Source: CAIQQQ01 sp040399685 (GTDB taxonomy: Bacteria; Pseudomonadota; Alphaproteobacteria; Acetobacterales; Acetobacteraceae). Taken from it: 64,000 nucleotides of DNA. The stretch covers positions 124,001 to 188,000 of the forward strand of contig JBBART010000002.1 of the NCBI GenBank assembly GCA_040399685.1, read 5' to 3'. A model generated the notes under the pieces. It was not told the origin of the DNA and searched no databases. It saw only the letters and a program-made list of their open reading frames with translations. Shown here in pieces: positions 7,853 to 16,643 of the stretch. Made by a program: the position numbers and the translations under genes. Position 1 is the first letter of the stretch; each line of letters begins with the position of its first letter.

Positions 7853-9537
7853 AAGGTTCCCATCAGGCTGTCAGCGGCGGCGCGGGCGGCTTCGGTCACG
7901 GTTTCACCGGCCAGCATGCGGGCGATCTCCTCGCGCCGCTCCGGGCCGTGCAGCAATTCGACGCGGGTTTCAGCGCGTCCGGCGTTGGTGGATTTCGCCA
8001 CCCGCATGTGCGCGGCCCCACGCGCGGCCACCTGCGGACTGTGGGTCACCAGCAACACCTGAACATCCTCGGCCACCCGTGCCAGCCGTTCACCGACGGC
8101 GGCGGCGGTGGCGCCGCCAATGCCGCTGTCGACCTCGTCGAACACCAGCGTGGGCACGGTCGAGCCGCCGGCCAGAACCACCTTCAGCGCCAGCATCAGC
8201 CGCGACAATTCGCCGCCCGAAGCGATCTTGGCCAGCGGGCCGGGCGTCTGGCCCGTGTTTGTGGAAATCAGGAACCGCACCTGATCGGCGCCGGCAGCGC
8301 TCCAGCCGGCTTCCGGCAACGGCGCGACTTCGGCGATGAACCGTGCGCGGTCCAGCTTCAGCGGTGGTAATTCGGCATCGATCGCCTTTTGCAGCCGGCC
8401 AGAGGCCACGGCGCGGGCGGCGCTCAGACGTTCGCACGCGACCACGAACGCGGCGCGTGCCGCCTGGCTGTGGATGCGCAGGGCGTCGATCTCGGCGGTG
8501 CCGGTGTCCAGCGCCGCGAGGCGAACGCGCAGGGCGGCCAGATGATCCGGCAGGTCGCCCACCAGCACGTTGTGCTTGCGCGCAGCCCCGCGCAGGGCGA
8601 ACAGCCGCTCCTCCGCTGCTTCCAGCAGACGCGGATCGGCATGGGCGCTGTCCGCGAGGCGGGCGAGCATGGTCTCGGCCTCTGACAACGCCTCTTCGGC
8701 TCGTTCCAACGCGGCCATGGCCGGGGTGGCGGGGTTGTCGATATCGGTGGCCCCGCCCGGCGCCAGGCGCGCCAAGGCCCGGCTGGCGGCGCGCAGGGCT
8801 GCGGCCGGGCCGGCGCTGCGACGGTCGCGGGGTGTGAGTTCGGACATGGCGGCGGCGATGGCCTCGGCGCGGCGCTCACCCTGCTGCAGGCGCTGGCGCT
8901 CATCGGCCATGCGCGCTTCCTCGCCTGGTTCGGGGGCCAGTTTGGTGAGTTCGTCGGTGGCGTGGCGCAACCAATCTTCGTCGCGCTGGGCGGCGGCGAT
9001 GGCGTCCTCTGCCTGCTTGAGGGCCGTCACGGACTGGCGCCAGCCGCGGTAAAGACCGGACACATCGCTGCGCAACCCGTCCTTCACGCCATAGGCGTCG
9101 AGCAATCCGGCATGGAACGCCGGATCGGCCAATCCCATCTGGTCGTTCTGGCCCTGAACTTCCACCAGCAGCGCGCCCACGCGCTTGAGCAACGCGGCGC
9201 CCACCGGCTGGTCGTTGGCGAAGGCGCGGGAACGGCCGTCCTTGGCCACCACGCGCCGCAGCACAATTTCGCCGTCGGCCTCGATGCCCTGCTCGGCCAG
9301 AAGTGCAAGCGCCGGATGATTGGAGGGCGGAGAGAACACCGCCGCCACGCTCGCCTGTTCGGCGCCGTTGCGCACCAGACCGGCCTCGCTGCGGGCGCCG
9401 AGCGCCAGGCCGAGACTGTCCAGCAGGATGGATTTTCCGGCCCCGGTCTCGCCCGTCAACACGGTCAGGCCGGCTTCGAACGTCAGGTCAAGCCTCTCGA
9501 TCAGCACGACGTCGCGGATCGAGAGGCTGCTCAGCAT
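7849..9537 (-). CDS. recN: DNA repair protein RecN
   Basis: RecN is an SMC-like ATPase acting in double-strand break repair. The 562-residue protein has a Walker A GETGAGKS at 29-36, a long helical coiled-coil middle and, near the C-terminus, the ABC signature ASGGELSRLMLALK followed by the Walker B LVFDEVDSGIGG and the His of VTHSPQVA. The ATG at 9537 begins MLSSLSIRDVVLIE, which is how the family starts; the upstream extension in frame is not homologous. It follows bamD by 7 nt and overlaps ligA by 4 nt. Confidence 0.97.
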   Translation of the reverse strand: MLSSLSIRDVVLIERLDLTFEAGLTVLTGETGAGKSILLDSLGLALGARSEAGLVRNGAEQASVAAVFSPPSNHPALALLAEQGIEADGEIVLRRVVAKDGRSRAFANDQPVGAALLKRVGALLVEVQGQNDQMGLADPAFHAGLLDAYGVKDGLRSDVSGLYRGWRQSVTALKQAEDAIAAAQRDEDWLRHATDELTKLAPEPGEEARMADERQRLQQGERRAEAIAAAMSELTPRDRRSAGPAAALRAASRALARLAPGGATDIDNPATPAMAALERAEEALSEAETMLARLADSAHADPRLLEAAEERLFALRGAARKHNVLVGDLPDHLAALRVRLAALDTGTAEIDALRIHSQAARAAFVVACERLSAARAVASGRLQKAIDAELPPLKLDRARFIAEVAPLPEAGWSAAGADQVRFLISTNTGQTPGPLAKIASGGELSRLMLALKVVLAGGSTVPTLVFDEVDSGIGGATAAAVGERLARVAEDVQVLLVTHSPQVAARGAAHMRVAKSTNAGRAETRVELLHGPERREEIARMLAGETVTEAARAAADSLMGTL

Positions 9538-9544
9538 GCGGGGA

Positions 9545-10399
9545 TCAGAAGATGGAGGGCAGATTGCGCGAGATGAAACCCGGCTTGTTTGCGGAGGGAG
9601 CCGAGGCGCCAACGAGCGTGCCGTCGATCTGGCCGGTCGAGACCAACTGGTTATAGCTGTCCTCATACCACTCGCTGCCGGGGTAGTTGTGGCCCAGCAC
9701 GGCGGCGGTTTTACGCGCCTGATCCGGCAGGCCCAGCAGCAGGTAGATCTCCGTCAGGCGATGCAGCGCCTCGGGCGTGTGGTTGGTCGTCTGGTAATCG
9801 TCCACCACGCGCTGGAACCGGCCGATGGCGGCTGTGTAGAGCTTCTGCTTTTCGTAATAGCGGCCGACTTCCATTTCCTTGCCGGCCAGATGGTCGCGCG
9901 CGAGATCGATCTTCAGGCGGGCGTCCCGGCCATAGGCGCTGTCGGGGAAGCGGGTGACCACTTCTTGCAGCGCCGTCATGGCATCCTGCGTGCCCTTCTG
10001 GTCGCGCTGGATATCGGCGATCTGCTCGTAATAGCTCAACGAGCGGAGATAGTAGGCATAGGAGATGTCGCGGTGCGCCGGATGCAACTGGATGAAGCGG
10101 TCCAGAACGCTGATCGAGTCGGTGTAATGGTTACGCAGGTATTCCGAATAGCCTTCCATCAGCTGCGCGTTCACAGCGAGGTTCGAATACGGATAATTCT
10201 GCTCAAGCTGATCGAACTGCTTGACCGCCGTGTCGTATTTTTTGGCGTTCAGCGCGTCCACGCCGCGGCCATACATCTCTTCCACGGGAAGATTGGCTGC
10301 GGGCAGGGGCTCGTCGGAGGAGCCAAAGATCGAGCAGCCCCCCAGGGACAGCAGGATCAGGAACGGGGCCGCGAGTCGGGGCAGGTACACGTCAATCAC
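9545..10399 (-). CDS. bamD: outer-membrane assembly lipoprotein BamD
   Basis: BamD is the essential lipoprotein of the beta-barrel assembly machinery, anchored to the inner leaflet of the outer membrane. The 284-residue protein has a signal peptide ending in the lipobox LSLGGC, with the acylated Cys at residue 22. Tetratricopeptide repeats follow, with marks such as YGRGVDALNAKKYDTAV, the QNYPYSN turn and PEALHRLTEIYLLLG. It lies between lpxC and recN in the same orientation, 100 nt after lpxC, an order common in alphaproteobacteria. Confidence 0.96.
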   Translation of the reverse strand: MIDVYLPRLAAPFLILLSLGGCSIFGSSDEPLPAANLPVEEMYGRGVDALNAKKYDTAVKQFDQLEQNYPYSNLAVNAQLMEGYSEYLRNHYTDSISVLDRFIQLHPAHRDISYAYYLRSLSYYEQIADIQRDQKGTQDAMTALQEVVTRFPDSAYGRDARLKIDLARDHLAGKEMEVGRYYEKQKLYTAAIGRFQRVVDDYQTTNHTPEALHRLTEIYLLLGLPDQARKTAAVLGHNYPGSEWYEDSYNQLVSTGQIDGTLVGASAPSANKPGFISRNLPSIF

Positions 10400-10475
10400 C
10401 GAGTGCTTAAGGATGGGGCTCTATAGCACAGCTCTGCCCAAGGCGAAGCCTGCCAGCGCGCATCCTGCACGTATA

Positions 10476-10493
10476 GGCCCAATCGTTTGGGCC
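10476..10493. terminator. weak hairpin after lpxC
   Basis: The arms GGCCCAA and TTGGGCC are perfect complements around a four-base loop, 7 nt beyond the lpxC stop. There is no T-run, so it may only slow transcription or shield the lpxC mRNA end. Confidence 0.3.
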
Positions 10494-10499
10494 GGTGTG

Positions 10500-11459
10500 T
10501 CAGGCTGCGGCGGAAATCGGCTGCCAGAGGGGGTTTATCGTCGAGTCGTCCCGCACCAGGCGCCAGTTGGCGTCATCGGCGAACATGGCGCGCAGCAATT
10601 GGTTGTTCAGGGCATGGCCGGTGCGGTGGGCCACGAAACGACCGCAGAGCGGGGCGCCGGCCAGCGAAAGATCGCCCACCGCATCCAGCAGCTTGTGGCG
10701 CACGAACTCGTCGGTCATGCGCAGGCCACACGGATTGAGGATCTTGTCGCCATCCACGACGATGGCGTTGTCCAGGCTGCCGCCAAGGGCGAGGCCGGCG
10801 GCCCGCAACGCGTCCACTTCCTTCGCCATCGCGAAGGTGCGGCAGCGCGCCAGCTCGGAGCGGAACGTCTCGGGCGAGAGCCGCAACGACAGCGCCTGCT
10901 TGCCGATCGCGGCGGCTTCGAAATCAATCGACAGCGCCATGTCGAAGCCGAATGAATTGGGCCGCAGCTCGGCAAAGGCCGAGCCGCTTTCAACGCGCAC
11001 GGTGCGCAAGACCTCGATCCGCACGACCGGAGCGGCCTGTTCAACGAGGCCGGCGCATTCCAGCAGGAACACGAAGCTGGCCGACGAGCCGTCCAGGATC
11101 GGCACTTCCGGGCCGTCCACTTCCACCAGCACGTTGTGCACGCCGCAGCCGGCCAGCGCGGCCAGAACATGTTCGACGGTGCTGACACGGCACTCGGCGC
11201 GGGCCGGGTGGCCGATCACGGTGCAAAGGCGGGTGTCGATGACATGGTCGTGACGGGCAGGAATATCGGTGGGGCCGGTGCTGGCATCGAGGTCGGTGCG
11301 GCGAAAGATAATGCCGCTGCCGATCGGCAACGGGCGCATCATCATGCGGATTTTGCGGCCGCTGTGCAGGCCCACTCCGACACACCCGATCGCTGCGGCA
11401 AGGGTCCGCTGTGTCGCGCAGGTTGTCTGAAGCGAGATTGTATGCGGCAGCCCGTCCAT
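10500..11459 (-). CDS. lpxC: UDP-3-O-acyl-N-acetylglucosamine deacetylase
   Basis: LpxC is the zinc hydrolase that commits UDP-acyl-GlcNAc to lipid A synthesis. The 319-residue protein has GVGLHSG at 28-34 and zinc ligands His97 (VEHVLAAL), His255 and Asp259 (HKLLDAVGDL), with His282 of RTGHALNN as the probable catalytic base. The start at 11459 was chosen because the in-frame extension upstream is not conserved and this ATG gives the usual length. It follows ftsZ after a strong terminator and about 310 nt, so it probably has its own promoter. It marks the organism as Gram-negative with lipopolysaccharide. Confidence 0.97.
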   Translation of the reverse strand: MDGLPHTISLQTTCATQRTLAAAIGCVGVGLHSGRKIRMMMRPLPIGSGIIFRRTDLDASTGPTDIPARHDHVIDTRLCTVIGHPARAECRVSTVEHVLAALAGCGVHNVLVEVDGPEVPILDGSSASFVFLLECAGLVEQAAPVVRIEVLRTVRVESGSAFAELRPNSFGFDMALSIDFEAAAIGKQALSLRLSPETFRSELARCRTFAMAKEVDALRAAGLALGGSLDNAIVVDGDKILNPCGLRMTDEFVRHKLLDAVGDLSLAGAPLCGRFVAHRTGHALNNQLLRAMFADDANWRLVRDDSTINPLWQPISAAA

Positions 11460-11683
11460 CGCATTGTCTTTCCCGATTGCATCGACCCACCCCAAGGGAG
11501 CATGGCCGCGCCGGAATTTTATCGGCGCATTCGAGAAACTAGGGATGTGGGCGGCCCGAGGCGAGTCAATGATTATTTCCAAATATTTCTCTCTAACGCA
11601 TTGATACTAAAGTAAATTTTGCAATGCGCTGCGTTACAAACGGAAACAATCAAGATCTGTGATTCGAAGGCTGAAAAAGCGAA
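11460..11683. other. non-coding gap between lpxC and ftsZ, probable lpxC promoter
   Basis: No gene is seen. The stretch 11575-11640 is AT-rich compared with its surroundings and contains an inverted repeat, CGCATTG (11597-11603) with CAATGCG (11622-11628). On the minus strand this element lies about 140-170 nt upstream of the lpxC start and is the most likely promoter or operator region. No exact sigma-70 boxes could be fixed. Confidence 0.4.
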
Positions 11684-11725
11684 GGCTCCGTCTCTTTGGT
11701 TCGGGTGAACCAAAGAGACGGAGCC
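11684..11725 (-). terminator. strong rho-independent terminator after ftsZ
   Basis: A perfect 19-bp stem (11684-11702 with 11707-11725) closes a four-base loop, 48 nt after the ftsZ stop. On the minus strand the stem is followed after a few bases by five T. This separates the dcw operon from lpxC. Confidence 0.85.
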
Positions 11726-11773
11726 AGGTGCCGATGCATAGGGGCGCGCAGCTTGAACTGCGCGCCAAGGGTC

Positions 11774-13447
11774 TCAGGATTGACGGCGCAGGAAGGCCGG
11801 GATCTCGATGCCAATTTCCTCGCTGGCGGATGGGCGACGCGGGGCTGGCGCTTCGTCACGCGGCTGGGCCTCGTAATGCGGCTCAACCCGCGCCTGCGGC
11901 TCAGGCGCCGGCTCGGGCGCGGTATGGCCACGGATGGCGCCGGTGACAATGCCGAACAGGCTCTTGCGTGGCGCCGGGGGCGGGGCCTCGGCGAACAGGT
12001 TCTGCTTGGCGGGGGCGGGTCGTGCGTCTGCCGTGCGTGCGGCGGGGCGCTGCGGCTGACCCTGGGGTCGCAGTGGCTGTTGCAGATGCGCCGGGATCTG
12101 ACGCGGTGGCAGCGGTGCATCGTCGATCTCGTGATGGGCGGGGGAGGCATCCGCGCCCCTCATCTCTGTCGAACGTTCATCCTGGCGCGACGGGCCTTGC
12201 TGCGGTGCGCGCAGACCTGTTGGCGCGTTCTGCGTCGGCGGCAGCGGACGCATGACCGGAGCCCGCGATTCGCGCCCGACAACCGGCGTCAGGCCGCGTG
12301 GCGCGGGCATCGCATTGGCGTGCGGGCTTGCATGCTGCTGCAAGGCGGCCTGCGCCGCACCCGCCTGGGCTGCTGCGATCTGCGAGGCCTGCTGGTGGCC
12401 CACGGCGTTGGTCATCGCGGCGACGTTGTTGCCCCCGACGGCGACCAGCTGCGGGCGCTCGGCATTGCGGTTGGTGTTGGTGTCGATGCCGGTGGCCACC
12501 ACGGAGACGCGAATGCGGCCGTTGAGGCTTTCATCTGTGGCCGAGCCGAAGATGATGTTGGCTTCCTCGTCCACTTCGTCGCGAACGCGATTGGCGGCCT
12601 GGTCAACTTCGAACAGCGTCAGATCGTCACCGCCGGTGATGTTGATCAGCAGGCCACGCGCGCCGGCCATCGAGGTGTCTTCCAGCAGCGGGTTGCTGAT
12701 GGCGAGTTCGGCGGCGCGGAGCGCACGGCCTTCGCCGTCGGCCTCGCCGGTGCCCATCATCGCCTTGCCCATCTCGGCCATCACGGTGCGCACGTCGGCG
12801 AAGTCGAGGTTGATGAGGCCAGGCGCCACCATCAGGTCGGTCACGCCGCGCACGCCCATATACAGGACGTTGTCGGCCATCTTGAACGCTTCCTTGAAGC
12901 CGGTGCGCTCATTGGACAGGCGGAACAGGTTCTGGTTCGGAATCACGATTAACGTGTCCACCCATTGCTGCAGCTCCTCGATGCCCTGCTCGGCGGCACG
13001 GGCGCGGCGGGCGCCTTCGAAGGTGAACGGCTTGGTGACGACGCCGACGGTGAGAATGCCGCGTTCCCGCGCCATGCGCGCGATGACGGGGGCCGCGCCG
13101 GTGCCGGTGCCGCCGCCCATGCCGGCGGTGATGAACACCATGTGCGCGCCGTCGAGGTGGCGATAAACCTCGTCCATCGCCTCTTCAGCGGCGGCGCGGC
13201 CGATTTCCGGCTTGGCGCCCGCGCCCAGGCCCTGCGTCAGATGCGGCCCAAGCTGGATGCGACGATCGGCCTTGGCGTTCTGCAAGGACTGGGCGTCGGT
13301 GTTGGCCACCACGAAATCCACACCCTTGAGATCCAGCGAAATCATCGTGTTGACCGCATTCGTGCCGCCGCCGCCGACCCCGATAACGGTGATGCGGGGC
13401 GTGAAATCCGTATGCAGCTGCTGCGGTATGGACAAATTCAAGGTCAT
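11774..13447 (-). CDS. ftsZ: cell division GTPase FtsZ
   Basis: FtsZ polymerises into the Z-ring. The 557-residue protein has the nucleotide-binding loop GVGGGGTNAVN near residue 23 and the tubulin signature GGGTGTGAAP at 111-120. The globular core ends at about 330. A disordered linker of some 200 residues, rich in Pro, Gln, Ala and Arg, follows, and the extreme C-terminus is the conserved peptide IEIPAFLRRQS that binds FtsA and other partners. The long linker is typical of alphaproteobacteria. The ATG at 13447 gives the normal N-terminus MTLNLSIP. It is the last gene of the dcw run before a terminator. Confidence 0.98.
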   Translation of the reverse strand: MTLNLSIPQQLHTDFTPRITVIGVGGGGTNAVNTMISLDLKGVDFVVANTDAQSLQNAKADRRIQLGPHLTQGLGAGAKPEIGRAAAEEAMDEVYRHLDGAHMVFITAGMGGGTGTGAAPVIARMARERGILTVGVVTKPFTFEGARRARAAEQGIEELQQWVDTLIVIPNQNLFRLSNERTGFKEAFKMADNVLYMGVRGVTDLMVAPGLINLDFADVRTVMAEMGKAMMGTGEADGEGRALRAAELAISNPLLEDTSMAGARGLLINITGGDDLTLFEVDQAANRVRDEVDEEANIIFGSATDESLNGRIRVSVVATGIDTNTNRNAERPQLVAVGGNNVAAMTNAVGHQQASQIAAAQAGAAQAALQQHASPHANAMPAPRGLTPVVGRESRAPVMRPLPPTQNAPTGLRAPQQGPSRQDERSTEMRGADASPAHHEIDDAPLPPRQIPAHLQQPLRPQGQPQRPAARTADARPAPAKQNLFAEAPPPAPRKSLFGIVTGAIRGHTAPEPAPEPQARVEPHYEAQPRDEAPAPRRPSASEEIGIEIPAFLRRQS

Positions 13448-13505
13448 GGAGTTGCTCCTCCCAGAGAAACGTGTTGTACGAAGAGTTTTCGATTCGGACG
13501 CATTA

Positions 13506-14840
13506 TTACGTGCGGTCCCGCAGAAAATTAACGATCCGCCGCAGCAGCCCACCGGAGCTGTCGGCGTTGAGATCAAGGTCCATCACCGTGCGGCCTTCGC
13601 CGCCGGCCCAGGTCAGCAAGCCCACTGCGGTGGCAAACGCCGGCCCGCTCGCGTTCTCAGGCAGGCCCCGCATGGGCGCGGGACGGCCGATCCGCACCTG
13701 ACGGTCCAGGATCGTGGCGGCCATCTCGCGCACGCCCTGCAACTGGCTGGCGCCGCCCGTGAGCACCACGCGGGTGCCGGAGATGCTGCCGAAACCCTCC
13801 AGCCGCTCGCGCACCATTTCGAATGTTTCTTCCAGGCGCGGGATGATGATGCCCACCACGGCCTTGCGCGGCACTTTCGCAATCTGGTGCTCGGCCTCGC
13901 CCACCAGCTTCACCGGCAGCATCTCCCGCTCGTCGTCCGGGCTTGATTGCGCGCTGCCGTAGAGGGTTTTCAGCCGCTCGGCATGCGCCACCGGCGTGGA
14001 CAGCAGGCGCGCGATGTCGTTGGTCACGTGCTGGCCGCCGATCGGGATCTGGCCGGTGTGCAGCAACTGGCCCTCGGCAAAGATCGCCATGCCGGTGGTG
14101 CCGCCGCCCATGTCCAGCACGGTGGCGCCGAGTTGCTTCTCGTCCTCCACCAACGTGGAGATCCCGGCCGCCATCGGGGCGGAGACGAGATCGGTGATGC
14201 CCAGGTCGCAGCGTTGCAGGCAGGCCTGCAAGGTGCGCAGCGAGGTGTGCAGCGCGTCCACCACATGCAGGCGCGCGCTCAGCGTGTCGCAGAACAGCCC
14301 ACGCGGATCGTCCACGCCCATGGTGTCGTCGGCGGCGAAGTTCAGCGGCAGGGCATGGACAATGTGGCGGCCCTCGGTGGCGGCGCGGGCGCGGCCGTCC
14401 AGCAGAACGCGGCGCACATCCATCTCGGTCACGGCACGACCGCCCACTGGCCAGCGCACGTTGAACAGCCGGCTTTCCGGCTGGCCGCAGGACAGATTGA
14501 CCGTCACGGCCCGCAGCCGCGTATCGGCCATTTCCTCGGCAGCGCCCACGGCGGCGCGAATGGCGCGCTCGGCCTGTTCGATATCCACAATGCCGCCGGC
14601 CCGCACGCCCTGGCCGCGCTGCCAGCCAAAGCCCAGCACGCGGGGCGTGCCGTCTGACTCGATGCGGCCGATGATGCAGGCGATCTTGGTGGTGCCGATG
14701 TCCAGAACGCCGAACGGCCCGGACGGGCGCGGGCCGATGCGCGGCCGCGCGCGCGGCTCAGGCTGCTCGGGCAGCGTGTGCGTCGCCTGTCGGCTGCCGC
14801 TGCCGGAGGGGCCGGCCCGCATGGTGGCGTCTTGCATCAT
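13506..14840 (-). CDS. ftsA: cell division protein FtsA
   Basis: FtsA is the actin-like protein that anchors FtsZ filaments to the membrane. The 444-residue protein has the phosphate-binding loop FGVLDIGTTKIACIIG at about 45, the second phosphate motif LDMGGGTTGMAIF, and the adenosine motif VVLTGGASQLQG. The C-terminus LLRRIVNFLRDRT is the amphipathic membrane-targeting helix. A Pro/Arg/Gly-rich extension of about 40 residues precedes the fold. The start at 14840 (MMQDATM) was chosen because it sits 4 nt after the ftsQ stop; the longer frame would lie inside ftsQ. Confidence 0.97.
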   Translation of the reverse strand: MMQDATMRAGPSGSGSRQATHTLPEQPEPRARPRIGPRPSGPFGVLDIGTTKIACIIGRIESDGTPRVLGFGWQRGQGVRAGGIVDIEQAERAIRAAVGAAEEMADTRLRAVTVNLSCGQPESRLFNVRWPVGGRAVTEMDVRRVLLDGRARAATEGRHIVHALPLNFAADDTMGVDDPRGLFCDTLSARLHVVDALHTSLRTLQACLQRCDLGITDLVSAPMAAGISTLVEDEKQLGATVLDMGGGTTGMAIFAEGQLLHTGQIPIGGQHVTNDIARLLSTPVAHAERLKTLYGSAQSSPDDEREMLPVKLVGEAEHQIAKVPRKAVVGIIIPRLEETFEMVRERLEGFGSISGTRVVLTGGASQLQGVREMAATILDRQVRIGRPAPMRGLPENASGPAFATAVGLLTWAGGEGRTVMDLDLNADSSGGLLRRIVNFLRDRT

Positions 14841-14844
14841 GGGT

Positions 14845-15738
14845 TCATGTGGCCTTCCTGGAGGGTGGAACGGCGGCACGGCCTTGGGCTGGATTGGTGG
14901 GATCGCGGCTTTGTCCGCACGGCCCTTCGGCCATCGGGCGCATGCGCAGGCGATCAGGCAGGCGAAGGTCGATTTCCTGCAAGGGTCTTTCCAACAGCGA
15001 TTTGCTGGATTGTAACTCCGCCAGCTTCGCCAGGGCCGGAATCTCGGCCCCTTCCGGCAGCAGCACGTTGGCGCCGCTGGACATGCACAGATCCCAGCGC
15101 CGCTCGCCCACCCGCACCGCTGCCACCAGGCGGCTGGAAAGCGTGGGGTATTCATTGAGGCTTTTGAGCAAGGCGCCCGCCGCCATTGGCGCGCCCACGC
15201 CCACCACCAACGGCAACTTGTCGGCAAATGTTGCAATGTCGCTGTCGGTGACAACATTGCCGGCCTGGTCGATCAGCTTTAATTTGCCCTGGTTCTGCCA
15301 GACCGCGAACGGACGGCGCTCGTTGAGCACAACGCGAATGGTGTCCGGCAGCACCCGCTCGACAATGGCAGAGCGAACCCAGGCGATGCTCTCAATCCGC
15401 GCCCGCGCATCACTGACGGAGAAGGCGAGAATCGGCGTGCCCTTGGTGGCGCTGATCGCCGCGTTCAGCAGCGAATCGGGCGTTTTTTCCTGGCCGCTGA
15501 TCTCGATGTTTCGAATTTCCAGGCCGATGCCGGCGGTGGCGCGACCCAGCCGCTCGCGCACCGGCGCACCTTTGACCAGGGTGTTGGCGGCAATCACGAT
15601 CAGAACCAGCACCGTGAACGCGATGGAGGCGAACGCCGTCGGCCGCAACAGCTTGCGCTGGCGCCGCAGCAGCAGCTTCCAGCGGCCCGGCCGGTCGGGC
15701 AGCGGTGCCGGGATTGCGCGGGGTTTTATGAGCGGCAT
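14845..15738 (-). CDS. ftsQ: cell division protein FtsQ
   Basis: FtsQ is a bitopic divisome protein that links FtsL/FtsB to the rest. A basic cytoplasmic N-terminus is followed by one membrane helix (FASIAFTVLVLIVIAANTL), a POTRA domain (IRNIEISGQEKTPDSLL) and the FtsQ beta domain (IDLRLPDRLRMRP near the end). The ATG at 15738 overlaps the end of ddl by 13 nt; an ATG at 15765 would add nine residues and overlap more. The C-terminal tail after DRLRMRP is Pro/Arg-rich and poorly conserved. Its place between ddl and ftsA supports the call. Confidence 0.95.
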   Translation of the reverse strand: MPLIKPRAIPAPLPDRPGRWKLLLRRQRKLLRPTAFASIAFTVLVLIVIAANTLVKGAPVRERLGRATAGIGLEIRNIEISGQEKTPDSLLNAAISATKGTPILAFSVSDARARIESIAWVRSAIVERVLPDTIRVVLNERRPFAVWQNQGKLKLIDQAGNVVTDSDIATFADKLPLVVGVGAPMAAGALLKSLNEYPTLSSRLVAAVRVGERRWDLCMSSGANVLLPEGAEIPALAKLAELQSSKSLLERPLQEIDLRLPDRLRMRPMAEGPCGQSRDPTNPAQGRAAVPPSRKAT

Positions 15739-16643
15739 GCGGCGTGCTCCACCATCCAACGGCACAGCGACACAAAGTCGATCCCGAGGAAGGCGGCCTG
15801 CTCTGGCAGCAGCGATGTGGGGGTGAGGCCGGGCTGGGTGTTCACTTCCAGCAGCACCAGCCGGCCAGGCTCGCCCTTGGTGTCGTCATAGCGGAAGTCT
15901 GCGCGGCTCGCGCCGGCACAGCCCAACGCCTGATGTGCGGCCAGGGCGATCCGCATCGCTTCGGCGGTGGCGGCCGGGTGGATCTGTGCCGGCACAACAT
16001 GGCTGGACCCGCCGGCAGCGTATTTCGACTCGTAATCGTAGAAGGCGTGGCCCGCGACGATCTCGGTGACCGTCAATGCGCGGTCATCCATCACGCCCAC
16101 GGTCAGTTCGCGGCCGGGGATGAATTCCTCCACCATCGCGGTGGACCCAAAACGCCATCCGGCAGCCACGGCGGCGCGGCGGTTGTCGCCCTCGCGGATG
16201 ATTTCCACGCCCACCGACGAGCCTTCGTTCAGCGGCTTGATGACATACGGCATCGGCAGCGGATCGGCATCGATCAGGGTGGAAACGTCAAAGATCCCGC
16301 CCGGCGCCACCGGCAGGCCGGCGGCGGCAAAGATCGCCTTGGCCGCCGCCTTGTCCATCGCCACGGCCGAGGCGCGCACGCCGGAATGGGTGTAGGGAAT
16401 GTCCAGCCAGTCGAGCACGCCCTGGATCGCGCCATCCTCGCCGAAGCGGCCGTGCAGGGCGTTGAAGACCACGTCTGGCTTCGGGGTGAGGGCGGCGATC
16501 GTGGCGTGCAGATCGGCTGTCACGTCGATGGGGGTGACGTCGAAGCCCGCGCTGCGCAGGGCGGCGATCACCTGAAGGCCCGAGGACAGGCTGACTTCGC
16601 GTTCGGCCGAGATGCCGCCGAACAGAACGGCCACGCGGGTCAT
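15726..16643 (-). CDS. ddl: D-alanine-D-alanine ligase
   Basis: Ddl joins two D-alanines for the peptidoglycan stem peptide. This 305-residue ATP-grasp protein has the N-terminal VAVLFGGISAEREVSL, the FNALHGRFGEDGAIQG block, the serine loop GSSVGVEI, and the metal-binding end LLEVNTQPGLT. The start at 16643 gives the standard N-terminus and an ATGA overlap with murB, so translation is coupled. A single ddl in the dcw cluster is usual for the class. Confidence 0.97.
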   Translation of the reverse strand: MTRVAVLFGGISAEREVSLSSGLQVIAALRSAGFDVTPIDVTADLHATIAALTPKPDVVFNALHGRFGEDGAIQGVLDWLDIPYTHSGVRASAVAMDKAAAKAIFAAAGLPVAPGGIFDVSTLIDADPLPMPYVIKPLNEGSSVGVEIIREGDNRRAAVAAGWRFGSTAMVEEFIPGRELTVGVMDDRALTVTEIVAGHAFYDYESKYAAGGSSHVVPAQIHPAATAEAMRIALAAHQALGCAGASRADFRYDDTKGEPGRLVLLEVNTQPGLTPTSLLPEQAAFLGIDFVSLCRWMVEHAACRS

